From the NCBI GenBank assembly GCA_037893245.1, contig JBAIAA010000543.1, positions 682,001-746,000 of the forward strand: a stretch of 64,000 nt of DNA. Direction: 5' to 3'. This document shows, one piece after another, positions 11,601-23,825 of the stretch; position 1 is the first letter of the stretch; each line of letters begins with the position of its first letter. A program made the position numbers and the translations under genes. The notes under the pieces are model-generated. The model saw nothing but the letters and a program-made list of their open reading frames with translations. It ran no database searches and was not told the DNA's origin. This DNA comes from Crossaster papposus. Taxonomy: Eukaryota > Echinodermata > Asteroidea > Velatida > Solasteridae.

Positions 11601-14600
11601 GAACTGCCGAGAGAGAAGAAATTAGTGGAGTATATCAATGTGTCTGATCTACACTTCGCCCAGCCTGCCCAGAAAGAACATCCTAGAGAGAAGAAATTGA
11701 TGGGGTATATCCACGTGTCTGATCTACACCTCGCTCAGCCTGCCCAGAAGGAACAGCAGAGGGAGAAGAAAGAGATGGAGTATATCCACGTGTCTGATCT
11801 ACACCTCGCTCAGCCTGCCCAGAAGGAACAGCAGAGGGAGAAAAAAGAGATGGAGTATATCCACGTGTCTGATCTACACCTCGCTCAGCCTGCTCAAAAA
11901 GATCAACCGAGAGAGAAGAAATTAGTGGAGTGTATCCATGTGTCTGATCCTCACCTAGCTCAGCCTGCCTAGAAGGAACAGAAGAGGGAGAAAAAAGAGA
12001 TGGAGTATATCTACGTGTCTGATCTACACCTCGCTCAGCCTGCCCAGAAGGAACAGCAGAAGGATAATATAGAGATTAAGTATATCCACGTGTCTGATCT
12101 ACACCTCGCTCAGCCTGCTCAAAAAGATCAACCGAGAGAGAAGAAATTAGTGGAGTGTATCCATGTGTCTGATCCTCACCTAGCTCAGCCTGCCTAGAAG
12201 GAACAGAAGAGGGAGAAAAAAGAGATGGAGTATATCTACGTGTCTGATCTACACCTCGCTCAGCCTGCCCAGAAGGAACAGCAGAAGGATAATATAGAGA
12301 TTAAGTATATCCATGTATCTGATTATACATCGCTCACCCTGCGCAGAAGGAACAGCCGAGAGAGAAGAAATTAGTGGAGTATATCCATGTGACTGATCCT
12401 CACCTCGCTCAGCCTGCCCAGAAGGAACAGCAGAAGGAGAAGATAGAGATTAAGTATATCCATGTGTCGGATCTACACCTCGCGCAGCCTGCTCAGAAGG
12501 AACAGCAGAGGGAGAAAAAAGAGATGGAGTATATCCACGTGTCTGATCTACACCTCGCTCAGCCTGCTCAGAAAGATCAACCGAAAGAGAAGAAATTAGT
12601 GGAGTATATCCATGTGTCTGATCCTCACCTTGCTCAACCTGCCCAGAAGGGATAGCAGAGGGAGAGGAAAGAGATGGAGTATATCCACGTATCTGATCCA
12701 CACCTTGCGCAGCCTGCTCAGAAGGAACAGCAGAGGGAGAAGAAAGAGATGGAGTATATCCACGTGTCTGATCTACATCTCGCTCAGCCTGCTCAGAAAG
12801 ATCAACCGAAAGAGAAGAAATTAGTGGAGTATATCCATGTGTCTGATCCTCACCTTGCTCAGCCTGCCCAGAAGGAACAGCAGATGGAGAAGAAAGAGAT
12901 GGAGTATATCCACGTGTCTGATCTACACGTCGCTCAGCCTGATCAGAAAGATCAACCGAGAGAGAAGAAATTAGTAGGGTATATCCATGTGTCTGATCCT
13001 CACCTTGCTCAGCCTGCCCAGAAGGGACAGCAGAGGGAGAAAAAAGAGATGGAGTATATCCACGTGTCTGATCTACACCTCGCTCAGCCTGTCCAGAAGG
13101 AACAGCCGAGAGAGAAGAAATTAGTGGAGTCCACAATGTGTCTGATCTACACTTCGCCCAGCCTGCCCAGAAAGAACATCCGAGAGAGAAGAAATTGATG
13201 GGGTATATCCACGTGTCTGATCTACACCTCGCTCAGCCTGCCCAGAAGGAACAGCAGAGGGAGAAGAAAGAGATGGAGTATATCCACGTGTCTGATCTAC
13301 ACCTCGCTCAGCCTGCCCAGAAGGAACAGCAGAGGGAGAAAAAAGAGATGGAGTATATCCACGTGTCTGATCTACACCTCGCTCAGCCTGCTCAGAAAGA
13401 TCAACCGAGAGAGAGGAAATTAGTGGAGTGTATTTATTTGTCTGATCCTCACCTAGCTCAGCCTGCCCAGAAGGAACAGAAGAGGGAAACAAAAAAGATG
13501 GAGTATATCTACGTGTCTGATCTACACCTCGCTCAGCCTGCCCAGAAGGAACAGCAGAAGGATAATATAGAGATTAAGTATATCCATATATCTGATTATA
13601 CCTCGCTTACCCTGCGCAGAAGGAACAGCCGAGTGAGAAGAAATTAGTGGAGTATATCCATGTGACTGATCCTCACCTCGCTCAGCCTGCCCAGAAGGAA
13701 CAGCAGAGAGAGAAAAAAGAGATGGAGTATATCCACGTGTCTGATCTACACCTCGCTCAGCCTGCTCAGAAAGATCAACCGAGAGAGAAGAAATTAGTGG
13801 AGTGTATCCATGTGACTGATCCTCACCTCGCTCAGCCTGCCCAGAAGGAACAGCAGAAGGAGAAGATAGAGATTAAGTATATCCATGTGTCTGATCTACA
13901 CCTCGCGCAGCCTGCTCAGAAGGAACAGCAGACGGAGAAGAAAGAGAGGGAGTATATCCACGTGTCTGATCTACACGTCGCTCAGCCTGATCAGAAAGAT
14001 CAACCGAGAGAGAAGAAATTAGTGGAGTATATCCATGTGTCTGATCCTCACCTTGCTCAACCTGCCCAGAAGGGATAGCAGAGGGAGAAGAAAGAGATGG
14101 AGTATATCCACGTATCTGATCCACACCTCGCGCAGCCTGCTCAGAAGGAACAGCAGAGGGAGAAGAAAGAGATGGAGTATATCCACGTGTCTGATCTACA
14201 TCTCGCTCAGCCTGCTCAGAAAGATCAACCGAGAGAGAAGAAATTAGTGGAGTATATCCATGTGTCTGATCCTCACCTTGCTCAACCTGCCCAGAAGGGA
14301 TAGCAGAGGGAGAAGAAAGAGATGGAGTATATCCACGTATCTGATCCACACCTCGCGCAGCCTGCTCAGAAGGAACAGCAGAGGGAGAAGAAAGAGATGG
14401 TGTATATCCACGTGTCTGATCTACACCTCGCTCAGCCTGTCCAGAAGGAACAGCCGAGAGAGAAGAAATTAGTGGAGTCCACAATGTGTCTGATCTACAC
14501 TTCGCCCAGCCTGCCCAGAAAGAACATCCGACAGAGAAGAAATTGATGGGGTATATCCACGTGTCTGATCTACACCTCGCTCAGCCTGCCCAGAAGGAAC

Positions 14601-16929
14601 AGCAGAGGGAGAAGAAAGAGATGGAGTATATCCACGTGTCTGATCTACACCTCGCTCAGCCTGCCCAGAAGGAACAGCAGAGGGAGGAAAAAGAGATGGA
14701 GTATATCCACGTGTCTGATCTACACCTCGCTCAGCCTGCTTAGAAAGATCAACCAAGAGAGAGGAAATTAGTGGAGTTTATTTATTTGTCTGATCCTCAC
14801 CTAGCTCAGCCTGCCCAGAAGGAACAGAAGAGGGAAGAAAAAAAAGATGGAGTATATCTACGTGTCTGATCTACACCTCGCTCAGCCTGCCCAGAAGGAG
14901 CAGCAGAAGGATAATATAGAGATTAAGTATATCCATATATCTGATTATACCTCGCTCACCCTGCGCAGAAGGAACAGCCGAGTGAGAAGAAATTAGTGGA
15001 GTATATCCATGTGACTGATCCTCACCTCGCTCAGCCTGCCCAGAAGGAACAGCAGAGGGAGAAAAAAGAGATGGAGTATATCCACGTGTCTGATCTACAC
15101 CTCGCTCAGCCTGCTCAGAAAGATCAACCGAGAGAGAAGAAATTAGTGGAGTGTATCCATGTGACTGATCCTCACCTCGCTCAGCCTGCCCAGAAGGAAC
15201 AGCAGAGGGAGAAGAAAGAGATGGAGTATATCCACGTGTCTGATCTACACCTCGCTCAGCCTGCCCAGAAGGAACAGCAGAGGGAGAAAAAAGAGATGGA
15301 GTATATCCACGTGTCTGATCTACACCTCGCTCAGCCTGCTCAGAAAGATCAACCGAGAGAGAGGAAATTAGTGGAGTGTATTTATTTGTCTGATCCTCAC
15401 CTAGCTCAGCCTGCCCAGAAGGAACAGAAGAGGGAAACAAAAAAGATGGAGTATATCTACGTGTCTGATCTACACCTCGCTCAGCCTGCCCAGAAGGAAC
15501 AGCAAAAGGATAATATAGAGATTAAGTATATCCATATATCTGATTATACCTCGCTTACCCTGCGCAGAAGGAACAGCCGAGTGAGAAGAAATTAGTGGAG
15601 TATATCCATGTGACTGATCCTCACCTCGCTCAGCCTGCCCAGAAGGAACAGCAGAGAGAGAAAAAAGAGATGGAGTATATCCACGTGTCTGATCTACACC
15701 TCGCTCAGCCTGCTCAGAAAGATCAACCGAGAGAGAAGAAATTAGTGGAGTGTATCCATGTGACTGATCCTCACCTCGCTCAGACTGCCCAGAAGGAACA
15801 GCAGAAGGAGAAGATAGAGATTAAGTATATCCATGTGTCTGATCTACACCTCGCGCAGCCTGCTCAGAAGGAACAGCAGACGGAGAAGAAAGAGATGGAG
15901 TATATCCACGTGTCTGATCTACACGTCGCTCAGCCTGATCAGAAAGATCAACCGAGAGAGAAGAAATTAGTGGGGTATATCCATGTGTCTGATCCTCACC
16001 TTGCTCAGCCTGCCCAGAAGGGACAGCAGAGGGAGAAGAAAGAGATGGAGTATATCCATGTGACTGATCCTCACCTCGCTCAGCCTGCTCAGAAGGAACA
16101 GCAGAAGGAGAAAATAGAGATTAAGTATATCCATGTGTCTGATATACACCTCGCGCAGCCTGCTCAGAAGGAACAGCAGAGGGAGAAGAAAGAGAGGGAG
16201 TATATCCACGTGTCTGATCTACACGTCGCTCAGCCTGATCAGAAAGATCAACCGAGAGAGAAGAAATTAGTGGAGTATATCCATGTGTCTGATCCTCACC
16301 TTGCTCAACCTGCCCAGAAGGGATAGCAGAGGGAGAAGAAAGAGATGGAGTATATCCACGTATCTGATCCACACCTCGCGCAGCCTGCTCAGAAGGAACA
16401 GCAGAGGGAGAAGAAAGAGATGGAGTATATCCACGTGTCTGATCTACATCTCGCTCAGCCTGCTCAGAAAGATCAACCGAGAGAGAAGAAATTAGTGGAG
16501 TATATCCATGTGTCTGATCCTCACCTTGCTCAACCTGCCCAGAAGGGATAGCAGAGGGAGAAGAAAGAGATGGAGTATATCCACGTATCTGATCCACACC
16601 TCGCGCAGCCTGCTCAGAAGGAACAGCAGAGGGAGAAGAAAGAGATGGTGTATATCCACGTGTCTGATCTACACCTCGCTCAGCCTGCCCATAAGGAACA
16701 GATGAGAGAGAAGAAATTGATGGAGTATATCCATGTCTCTGATCTACACCTCGCTCAGCCTGCCGAGAAGGAACAGCAGAGGGAGAAGTAAGAGATAGAG
16801 TATGTCAATGTGCATTATCTACACCTCGCTCAGCCTGCTCAGAAGGAACAGCCGAGAAAGAAGAAACTAGTTGAGTAAATCCATGTGTCTGATCCTCACC
16901 TCGCTCAGCCTGCCCAGAAGGAACAGCAG
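8621..16929. repeat. 75-bp satellite, open subfamily B with 1,124-bp higher-order repeat
   Basis: The same 25-codon units arranged in a higher-order repeat. The marker unit with CTGCCGAGAGAGAAG recurs at 9,302, 10,426 and 11,550, exactly 1,124 bp apart (15 units minus one base). The missing base lies in a variant unit with GATTATAC(A/C)TCGCT, which breaks the frame once per higher-order copy. Later copies are spaced irregularly (1,349 bp, ~1,273 bp, ~1,348 bp), showing gains or losses of whole units. Variant types with GACTGATCCTCACC, AGATTAAG or AAATTAGTGGAG alternate in a regular order, so exchange acts on blocks rather than single units. Confidence 0.95.
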
Positions 16930-17149
16930 ATAGGCTCAGAAAATGAGTTTCGTTTCGACCCGATTGGTCTACTTTTTGAAGGCATATATAGTGGTTAGTA
17001 GCTATTTAAAATAATATGCTCACAAATAATATCCAGTCCAACTTGAGTTATTCACTTTAAAAATGTAATGGGGCAAAACTAGCATGGGGCGAGTTGATTT
17101 GTCACGCCTAGTTTTTATAACAATTTGCCCCATAGCCACTTCGCCCCCA
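16930..17149. repeat. AT-rich spacer segment, copy 1 (short form)
   Basis: About 220 bp of non-satellite DNA interrupts the 75-bp array, from ATAGGCTCAGAAAATGAG to CCACTTCGCCCCC. It contains an imperfect inverted repeat (ATGGGGCAAAACTAG and, 60 bp on, CTAGTTTTTATAACAATTTGCCCCAT in two parts). The same segment recurs at 20,670, 22,813 and 26,726. There it extends ~230 bp further to AATAAA and an A-rich run; this copy stops at CGCCCCC and returns directly to satellite. Confidence 0.9.
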
Positions 17150-19137
17150 GAGGGAGAATAAAGAGATGGAGTATATCCACGTGTCTGATCTACACCTCGC
17201 CCAGCCTACCCAGGAAGGAACAGCAGAGATAGCGGATATTAGTGGAGTATATCCATGTGTCTGATCATCACCTCACTCAGCCTGCCCAGAATGAACAGCA
17301 GAGGGATAAGAAAGAGATGGAGTATATCCACGTGTCTGATCTACACCTCGCTCAGCCTGCTCAGAAAGATCAACCGAGAGAGAAGAAATTAGTGGAGTAT
17401 ATCCATGTGTCTGATCTACACCTCGCTCAGCCTGCTCAGAAGGAACAGCCGAGAGAGAAGAAATTAGTGGATGAAATCATGTGTCTGATTCTCACCTCAC
17501 TCAGCCTGCCCAGAAGGAACAGCAGAGGGGGAAGAAAGATATGGAGTATGTCGATGTGTCTGATCTACACCTCGCGCAGCCCGCCCAGAATGAACAGCAC
17601 AGGAGAAGAAAGAGATGGAGTATATCCATGTGTCTGATCTACACCTCGCTCAGCCTGCTCAGAAGGAACAGCAGAGGGAGAAGAACGAGATGGAGTATAT
17701 CCACGTGCCTGATCTACACGTCGCTCAGCCTGATCAGAACGATCAACCGAGAGAGAAGAAATTAGTGGAGTATATCCATGTGTCTGATCCTCACATTGCT
17801 CAGCCCGCCCAGAAGGGACAGCAGAGGGAGAAGAAAGAGATGGAGTATATCCACGTTTCTGATCTACACCTCGCTCAGCCTGCCTAGAAGGAACAGCAGA
17901 GGGAGAAGAAAGAGATGGATTATATCCACGTATCTGATCCACACCTCGCGCAGCCTGCTCAGTAGGAATAGCAGAGGGAGAAGAAAGAGATGGAGTATAT
18001 CCACGTGTCTGATCTACACCTCGCTCAGCCTGCTCAGAAAGATCAACCGAGTGAGAAGAAATTAGTGGAGTATATCCATGTGTCTGATCCTCACCTTGCT
18101 CAGCCTGCCCAGAAGGAACAGCAGAGGGAGAAGAAAGAGATGGAGTATATCCACGTGTCTGATCTACACCTCGCTCAGCCTGTCCAGAAGGAACAGCCGA
18201 GAGAGAAGAAATTAGTGGAGTATATCAATGTGTCTGATCTACACTTCGCCCAGCCTGCCCAGAAAGAACATCCGAAAAAGAAGAAATTGATGGGGTATAT
18301 CCACGTGTCTGATCTACACCTCGCTCAGCCTGCCCAGAAGGAACAGCAGAGGGATAAGAGAGATATGGAGTATATTCATGTGTCTGATCTACACCTCGCG
18401 CAGTCCGAATAGAAGGAACAGCACAGGGGAAGAAAGAGATGGAGTATATCCATATGTCTGATCTACACCTCGCTGAGCCTGCCCATAAGGAATAGCAGAG
18501 GGATAAGTAAGAGATAGCGTATGTCCATGTGTTTGATCTACACCTCGCTCAGCCTGTTCAGAAAGAACAACCGAGAGAGAAGAAATTAGTGGAGTATATC
18601 CATGTGACTGATATTCACCTCACTCAGCCTGCCCAGAATGAACAGCAGAGGGAGAAGAAAGAGATGGAGTATATCCACGTGTCTGATCTACACCTCGCTT
18701 AGCCTGCTCGGAAAGATCAACCGAGAGAGAAGAATTTGGTGGAGTATATCCATGTGTCTGATCCTCACCTTGCTTAGCCTGCCCAGAAGGAACAGTAGAG
18801 GGAGAAGAAAGAGATGGAGTATATCTGTGTGTCGGAACTGCACCTCGCTCAGCCTACCCAGAAGGAACAGCAGAGGGAGAAGAAAGAGATGTAGTATATC
18901 CACGTGTCTTGTCTACACCTCGCTCAGCCTGCCCAGAGGTAACAGCAGAGGGAGCAGAAAGAAATGGAATGTATCCACGTGTCTGATCTACACCTCGCTC
19001 AGCCTCCCTAGAAGGAACAACAGAAGGATAAGAAAGAGATTAAGTATATCCATGTATCTGATCTACACCTCGCTAAGCCTGCCCAGAAGGAACAACAGAG
19101 GGAAAAGTAAGAGATATACACCTCGCTCAATTACTCT
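17150..19137. repeat. 75-bp satellite between spacer copy 1 and first C-rich array
   Basis: Subfamily B units continue with more substitution stops and 1-base deletions than at 9-16 kb (for example CAGCACAGGAGAAG at ~17,595 and ~18,420, and TAG in GCTTAG and GAACAGTAG). The variant series from ~18,780 on (GTGTGTCGGAACTGC, CAGAGGTAACAGCAG, CCTCCCTAGAAGG) is repeated after each later C-rich array. It therefore belongs to the ~2.1 kb mega-repeat. Confidence 0.93.
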
Positions 19138-19578
19138 AAAAAAAAAAAATATTATTTTCAACCCCCCAACCAACCCCAACCAACCCCCAACCAAGTCCCA
19201 ACCAACCCCCAACCAAGTCCCAACCAACCCCCAACCAACCCCCAACCAACCCCCAACCAACCCCCAACCAACCCCCAACCAACCCCCAACCAACCCCCAA
19301 CCAACCCCCAACCAACCCCCAACCAACCCCCAACCAACCCCCAACCAACCCCCAACCAACCCCCAACCAACCCCCAACCAACCCCCAACCAACCCCCAAC
19401 CAACCCCCAACCAACCCCCCAACCAACCCCCCAACCAACCCCCCAACCAACCCCCACCAACACAAACCAACCCAAACCAACCCAAACCAACCCCCACCCC
19501 CCACTCCCAACCCCCACCCCCACCCCCACCGTCTACCCAGACCCCCACCCCCACCCCCAACCCACACCCCCAACCCCC
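19138..19578. repeat. C-rich 11-bp minisatellite array 1
   Basis: A run of 12 A's and TATTATTTTCAA leads into tandem CCCCCAACCAA (period 11), about 18 near-perfect copies. It passes into 12-bp variants with six C's, then CCCAAACCAA and CCCCCA variants until the 75-bp satellite resumes at CAGAGATGGAG. The complementary strand is GGGGGTTGGTT repeated. All frames are open (a proline-rich frame on plus, glycine/tryptophan-rich frames on minus), which is a property of the repeat and not evidence for a protein. Confidence 0.95.
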
Positions 19579-20669
19579 AGAGATGGAGTATATCCACGTG
19601 TCTGATCTACACATCGCGCAGCCTGCACAGAAGGAACAGCAAAGGGAGAGGAAAGAGATGGAGTGTATACACGTGTCTGATCTACACCTCGCTCAGCCTG
19701 CCAAGTAGGAACAGATGGGAGAGGAGAAATTGGTGGAGTAAATGCATGTGTCTGATCTACACCTCGCTCAGCCTGCCCAAAAGGAACAGCCGAGAGAGAA
19801 GAAATCGATTAAGTATATCCATGTATCTGATCTACACCTCGCTTAGCCTGACAAGAAGGAACAGTAGAGGGAGAAGAAAGAGATGGAGTATATCTGTGTG
19901 TCTGAACTGCACCTCGCTCAGCCTACCCAGAAGGAACAGCAGAGGGAGAAGAAAGAGATGTAGTATATCCACGTGTCTTGTCTACACCTCGCTCAGCCTG
20001 CCCAGAGGTAACAGCAGAGGGAGCAGAAAGAAATGGAATGTATCCACGTGTCTGATCTACACCTCGCTCAGCCTCCCTAGAAGGAACAACAGAAGGAGAA
20101 GAAAGAGATTAAGTATATCCATGTATCTGATCTACACCTCGCTAAGCCTGCCCAGAAGGAACAACAGAGGGAAAAGTAAGAGATATACACCTCGCTCAGC
20201 CTGCCAGAAGGAACAACAGAGGGAGAAGAAATAGATGGAGTATATCCACGTGTCTGATCTACACCTCGCTCAGCCTGCCCAGAAGGAACAGAAGAGGGAA
20301 AAGTAAGGGATATAGTATGTCCATGTGCCTGATCTACTCATCGGTCAGCCTGCCCAAAAGGAACAGCAGAGGAAGAAGAAAGAGGTGGAGTATATCTATG
20401 TGTCTGATCTACACCTCGCGCAGCCTGCCCATAAGGAACAGATGAGAGAGAAGAAATTGATGGAGTATATCCATGTCTCTGATCTACACCTCGCTCAGCC
20501 TGCCGAGAAGGAACAGCAGAGGGAGAAGTAAGAGATAGAGTATGTCAATGTGCATTATCTACACCTCGCTCAGCCTGCTCAGAAGGAACAGCCGAGAAAG
20601 AAGAAACTAGTTGAGTAAATCCATGTGTCTGATCCTCACCTCGCTCAGCCTGCCCAGAAGGAACAGCAG
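19579..20669. repeat. 75-bp satellite block of mega-repeat, copy 1
   Basis: About 14 diverged units between C-rich array 1 and spacer copy 2. Characteristic variants are CACATCGCGCAG at the start, TGTGTGTCTGAACTGC, GCCCAGAGGTAACAG, CTCCCTAGAAGGAAC and a short unit lacking ~20 bp near 20,180. The same ordered series is found at 21,721-22,812 and 25,636-26,725. Numerous stops prevent any frame longer than 162 codons. Confidence 0.93.
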
Positions 20670-21128
20670 ATAGGCTCAGAAAATGAGTTTCGTTTCGACC
20701 CGATTGGTCTACTTTTTGAAGGCATATATAGTGGTTAGTAGCTATTTAAAATAATATGCTCACAAATAATATCCAGTCCAACTTGAGTTATTCACTTTAA
20801 AAATGTAATGGGGCAAAACTAGCATGGGGCGAGTTGATTTTTTCACGCCTAGTTTTTATAACAATTTGCCCCATAGCCACTTCGCCCCCACTTAATTGAC
20901 TCAAACCAACTTGCCCCTTCATCACATGTACATCACAGGTCATCAACGTTTTTTGTGACAAGTATAACTGTTTACCCTTGTCTACATGTAATTGTAAATC
21001 ACTCCCTTTGGCTTGATGGGTGCCCAGATTGATCTATTTAAATACTTGTTTAGATATTTGATCGATCAATAAAATGGCTTATTCAAATGTTTTTAAATTA
21101 AAAAAAAAAAAAAAAAAATATATTTTCA
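20670..21128. repeat. AT-rich spacer, copy 2 (long form with AATAAA and A-run)
   Basis: Repeats the spacer of 16,930-17,149 and continues through ACTTAATTGACTCAAACC and CTTTGGCTTGATGGGTGCCC to ATCGATCAATAAAATGGC (AATAAA at 21,068-21,073). After ~30 bases come TTAAATT and an 18-base A-run, directly before the C-rich array. A poly(A) signal 20-40 bases before an A-run resembles the 3' end of a retroposed transcript. No open frame is associated with it, so this is only a suggestion. The 3,913-bp tandem duplication starts inside it at 20,958. Confidence 0.9.
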
Positions 21129-21720
21129 ACCCCCCAACCAACCCCAACCAACCCCCAACCAAGTCCCAACCAACCCCCAACCAACCCCCAACCAACCCCC
21201 AACCAACCCCCAACCAACCCCCAACCAACCCCCAACCAACCCCCAACCAACCCCCAACCAACCCCCAACCAACCCCCAACCAACCCCCAACCAACCCCCA
21301 ACCAACCCCCAACCAACCCCCAACCAACCCCCAACCAACCCCCAACCAACCCCCAACCAACCCCCAACCAACCCCCAACCAACCCCCAACCAACCCCCAA
21401 CCAACCCCCAACCAACCCCCAACCAACCCCCAACCAACCCCCAACCAACCCCCAACCAACCCCCAACCAACCCCCAACCAACCCCCAACCAACCCCCAAC
21501 CAACCCCCAACCAACCCCCAACCAACCCCCAACCAACCCCCAACCAACCCCCCAACCAACCCCCCAACCAACCCCCCAACCAACCCCCACCAACACAAAC
21601 CAACCCAAACCAACCCAAACCAACCCAAACCAACCCCCACCCCCCACTCCCAACCCCCACCCCCACCCCCACCGTCTACCCAGACCCCCACCCCCACCCC
21701 CAACCCACACCCCCAACCCC
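21129..21720. repeat. C-rich 11-bp minisatellite array 2
   Basis: About 34 near-perfect CCCCCAACCAA units follow an opening AAGTCCCAACC variant. Then come three 12-bp units with six C's, four CCCAAACCAA-type units and an irregular CCCCCA-rich tail ending in CCCCCAG. It is almost identical to array 4 (25,040-25,635), its partner in the 3,913-bp duplication. Confidence 0.95.
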
Positions 21721-22812
21721 CAGAGATGGAGTATATCCACGTGTCTGATCTACACATCGCGCAGCCTGCACAGAAGGAACAGCAAAGGGAGAGGAAAGAG
21801 ATGGAGTGTATACACGTGTCTGATCTACACCTCGCTCAGCCTGCCAAGTAGGAACAGATGGGAGAGGAGAAATTGGTGGAGTAAATGCATGTGTCTGATC
21901 TACACCTCGCTCAGCCTGCCCAAAAAGAACAGCCGAGAGAGAAGAAATCGATTAAGTATATCCATCTATCTGATCTACACCTCGCTTAGCCTGACAAGAA
22001 GGAACAGTAGAGGGAGAAGAAAGAGATGGAGTATATCTGTGTGTCTGAACTGCACCTCGCTCAGCCTACCCAGAAGGAACAGCAGAGGGAGAAGAAAGAG
22101 ATGTAGTATATCCACGTGTCTTGTCTACACCTCGCTCAGCCTGCCCAGAGGTAACAGCAGAGGGAGCAGAAAGACATGGAATGTATCCACGTGTCTGATC
22201 TACACCTCGCTCAGCCTCCCTAGAAGGAACAACAGAAGGAGAAGAAAGAGATTAAGTATATCCATGTATCTGATCTACACCTCGCTAAGCCTGCCCAGAA
22301 GGAACAACAGAGGGAAAAGTAAGAGATATACACCTCGCTCAGCCTGCCAGAAGGAACAACAGAGGGAGAAGAAATAGATGGAGTATATCCACGTGTCTGA
22401 TCTACACCTCGCTCAGCCTGCCCAGAAGGAACAGAAGAGGGAAAAGTAAGGGATATAGTATGTCCATGTGCCTGATCTACTCATCGGTCAGCCTGCCCAA
22501 AAGGAACAGCAGAGGAAGAAGAAAGAGGTGGAGTATATCTATGTGTCTGATCTACACCTCGCGCAGCCTGCCCATAAGGAACAGATGAGAGAGAAGAAAT
22601 TGATGGAGTATATCCATGTCTCTGATCTACACCTCGCTCAGCCTGCCGAGAAGGAACAGCAGAGGGAGAAGTAAGAGATAGAGTATGTCAATGTGCATTA
22701 TCTACACCTCGCTCAGCCTGCTCAGAAGGAACAGCCGAGAAAGAAGAAACTAGTTGAGTAAATCCATGTGTCTGATCCTCACCTCGCTCAGCCTGCCCAG
22801 AAGGAACAGCAG
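21721..22812. repeat. 75-bp satellite block of mega-repeat, copy 2
   Basis: Same ordered variants as 19,579-20,669, with private changes such as CCCAAAAAGAACAG and CAGAAAGACATGGAATG. Both of these are shared with the 25,636 block, as expected from the 3,913-bp duplication. Stops in every frame limit open stretches to 162 codons. Confidence 0.93.
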
Positions 22813-23271
22813 ATAGGCTCAGAAAATGAGTTTCGTTTCGACCCGATTGGTCTACTTTTTGAAGGCATATATAGTGGTTAGTAGCTATTTAAAATAATAT
22901 GCTCACAAATAATATCCAGTCCAACTTGAGTTATTCACTTTAAAAATGTAATGGGGCAAAACTAGCATGGGGCGAGTTGATTTTTTCACGCCTAGTTTTT
23001 ATAACAATTTGCCCCATAGCCACTTCGCCCCCACTTAATTGACTCAAACCAACTTGCCCCTTCATCACATGTACATCACAGGTCATCAACGTTTTTTGTG
23101 ACAAGTATAACTGTTTACCCTTGTCTACATGTAATTGTAAATCACTCCCTTTGGCTTGATGGGTGCCCAGATTGATCTATTTAAATACTTGTTTAGATAT
23201 TTGATCGATCAATAAAATGGCTTATTCAATTTTTTTTAAATTAAAACAAATAAAAATAATAATATTATTTT
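22813..23271. repeat. AT-rich spacer, copy 3
   Basis: Full-length spacer as in copy 2, with AATAAA at 23,211-23,216. After TTATTCAATTTTTTTTAAATT the A-run is replaced by AAAACAAATAAAAATAATAATATT. The A-rich tails thus differ between mega-repeat types while the rest of the spacer is nearly identical. Confidence 0.9.
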
Positions 23272-23825
23272 CAACCCCCCAACCAACCCCAACCAACCCC
23301 CAACCAACCCCCAACCAACCCCCAACCAACCCCCAACCAACCCCCAACCAACCCCCAACCAACCCCCAACCAACCCCCAACCAACCCCCAACCAACCCCC
23401 AACCAACCCCCAACCAACCCCCAACCAACCCCCAACCAACCCCCAACCAACCCCCAACCAACCCCCAACCAACCCCCAACCAACCCCCAACCAACCCCCA
23501 ACCAACCCCCAACCAACCCCCAACCAACCCCCAACCAACCCCCAACCAACCCCCAACCAACCCCCAACCAACCCCCAACCAACCCCCAACCAACCCCCAA
23601 CCAACCCCCCAACCAACCCCCCAACCAACCCCCCAACCAACCCCCCAACCAACCCCCAACCAACCCCCCAACCAACCCCCCAACCAACCCCCACCAACAC
23701 AAACCAACCCAAACCAACCCCCACCCCCCACTCCCAACCCCCCACCCCCACCCCCACCCCACCGTCTACCCAGACCCCCACCCCCACCCCCAACCCACAC
23801 CTCCAACCCCCACCCCCAACCCCCA
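23272..23825. repeat. C-rich 11-bp minisatellite array 3
   Basis: About 28 CCCCCAACCAA units without the AAGTCCC variant. A longer set of 12-bp six-C units follows (four, then one 11-mer, then two more), then CCCACCAACACAAACC and a C-rich tail with CACCTCCAACC. Its counterpart in the duplication is array 5. Confidence 0.95.

Noticed and set aside
1628-16791. The frame motif YIHVSDLHLAQ looks like the first metal-binding motif (D-x-H) of calcineurin-like phosphoesterases.
   Set aside because: It recurs every 25 residues as the satellite unit, with none of the other family motifs (GD, GNH, H-x-H). It is a coincidence of a repeated sequence.
1-16929. A CRISPR-like array of regularly spaced repeats.
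   Set aside because: The whole 75-bp unit is repeated without unique spacers, there are no cas genes, and the rest of the window is clearly eukaryotic.
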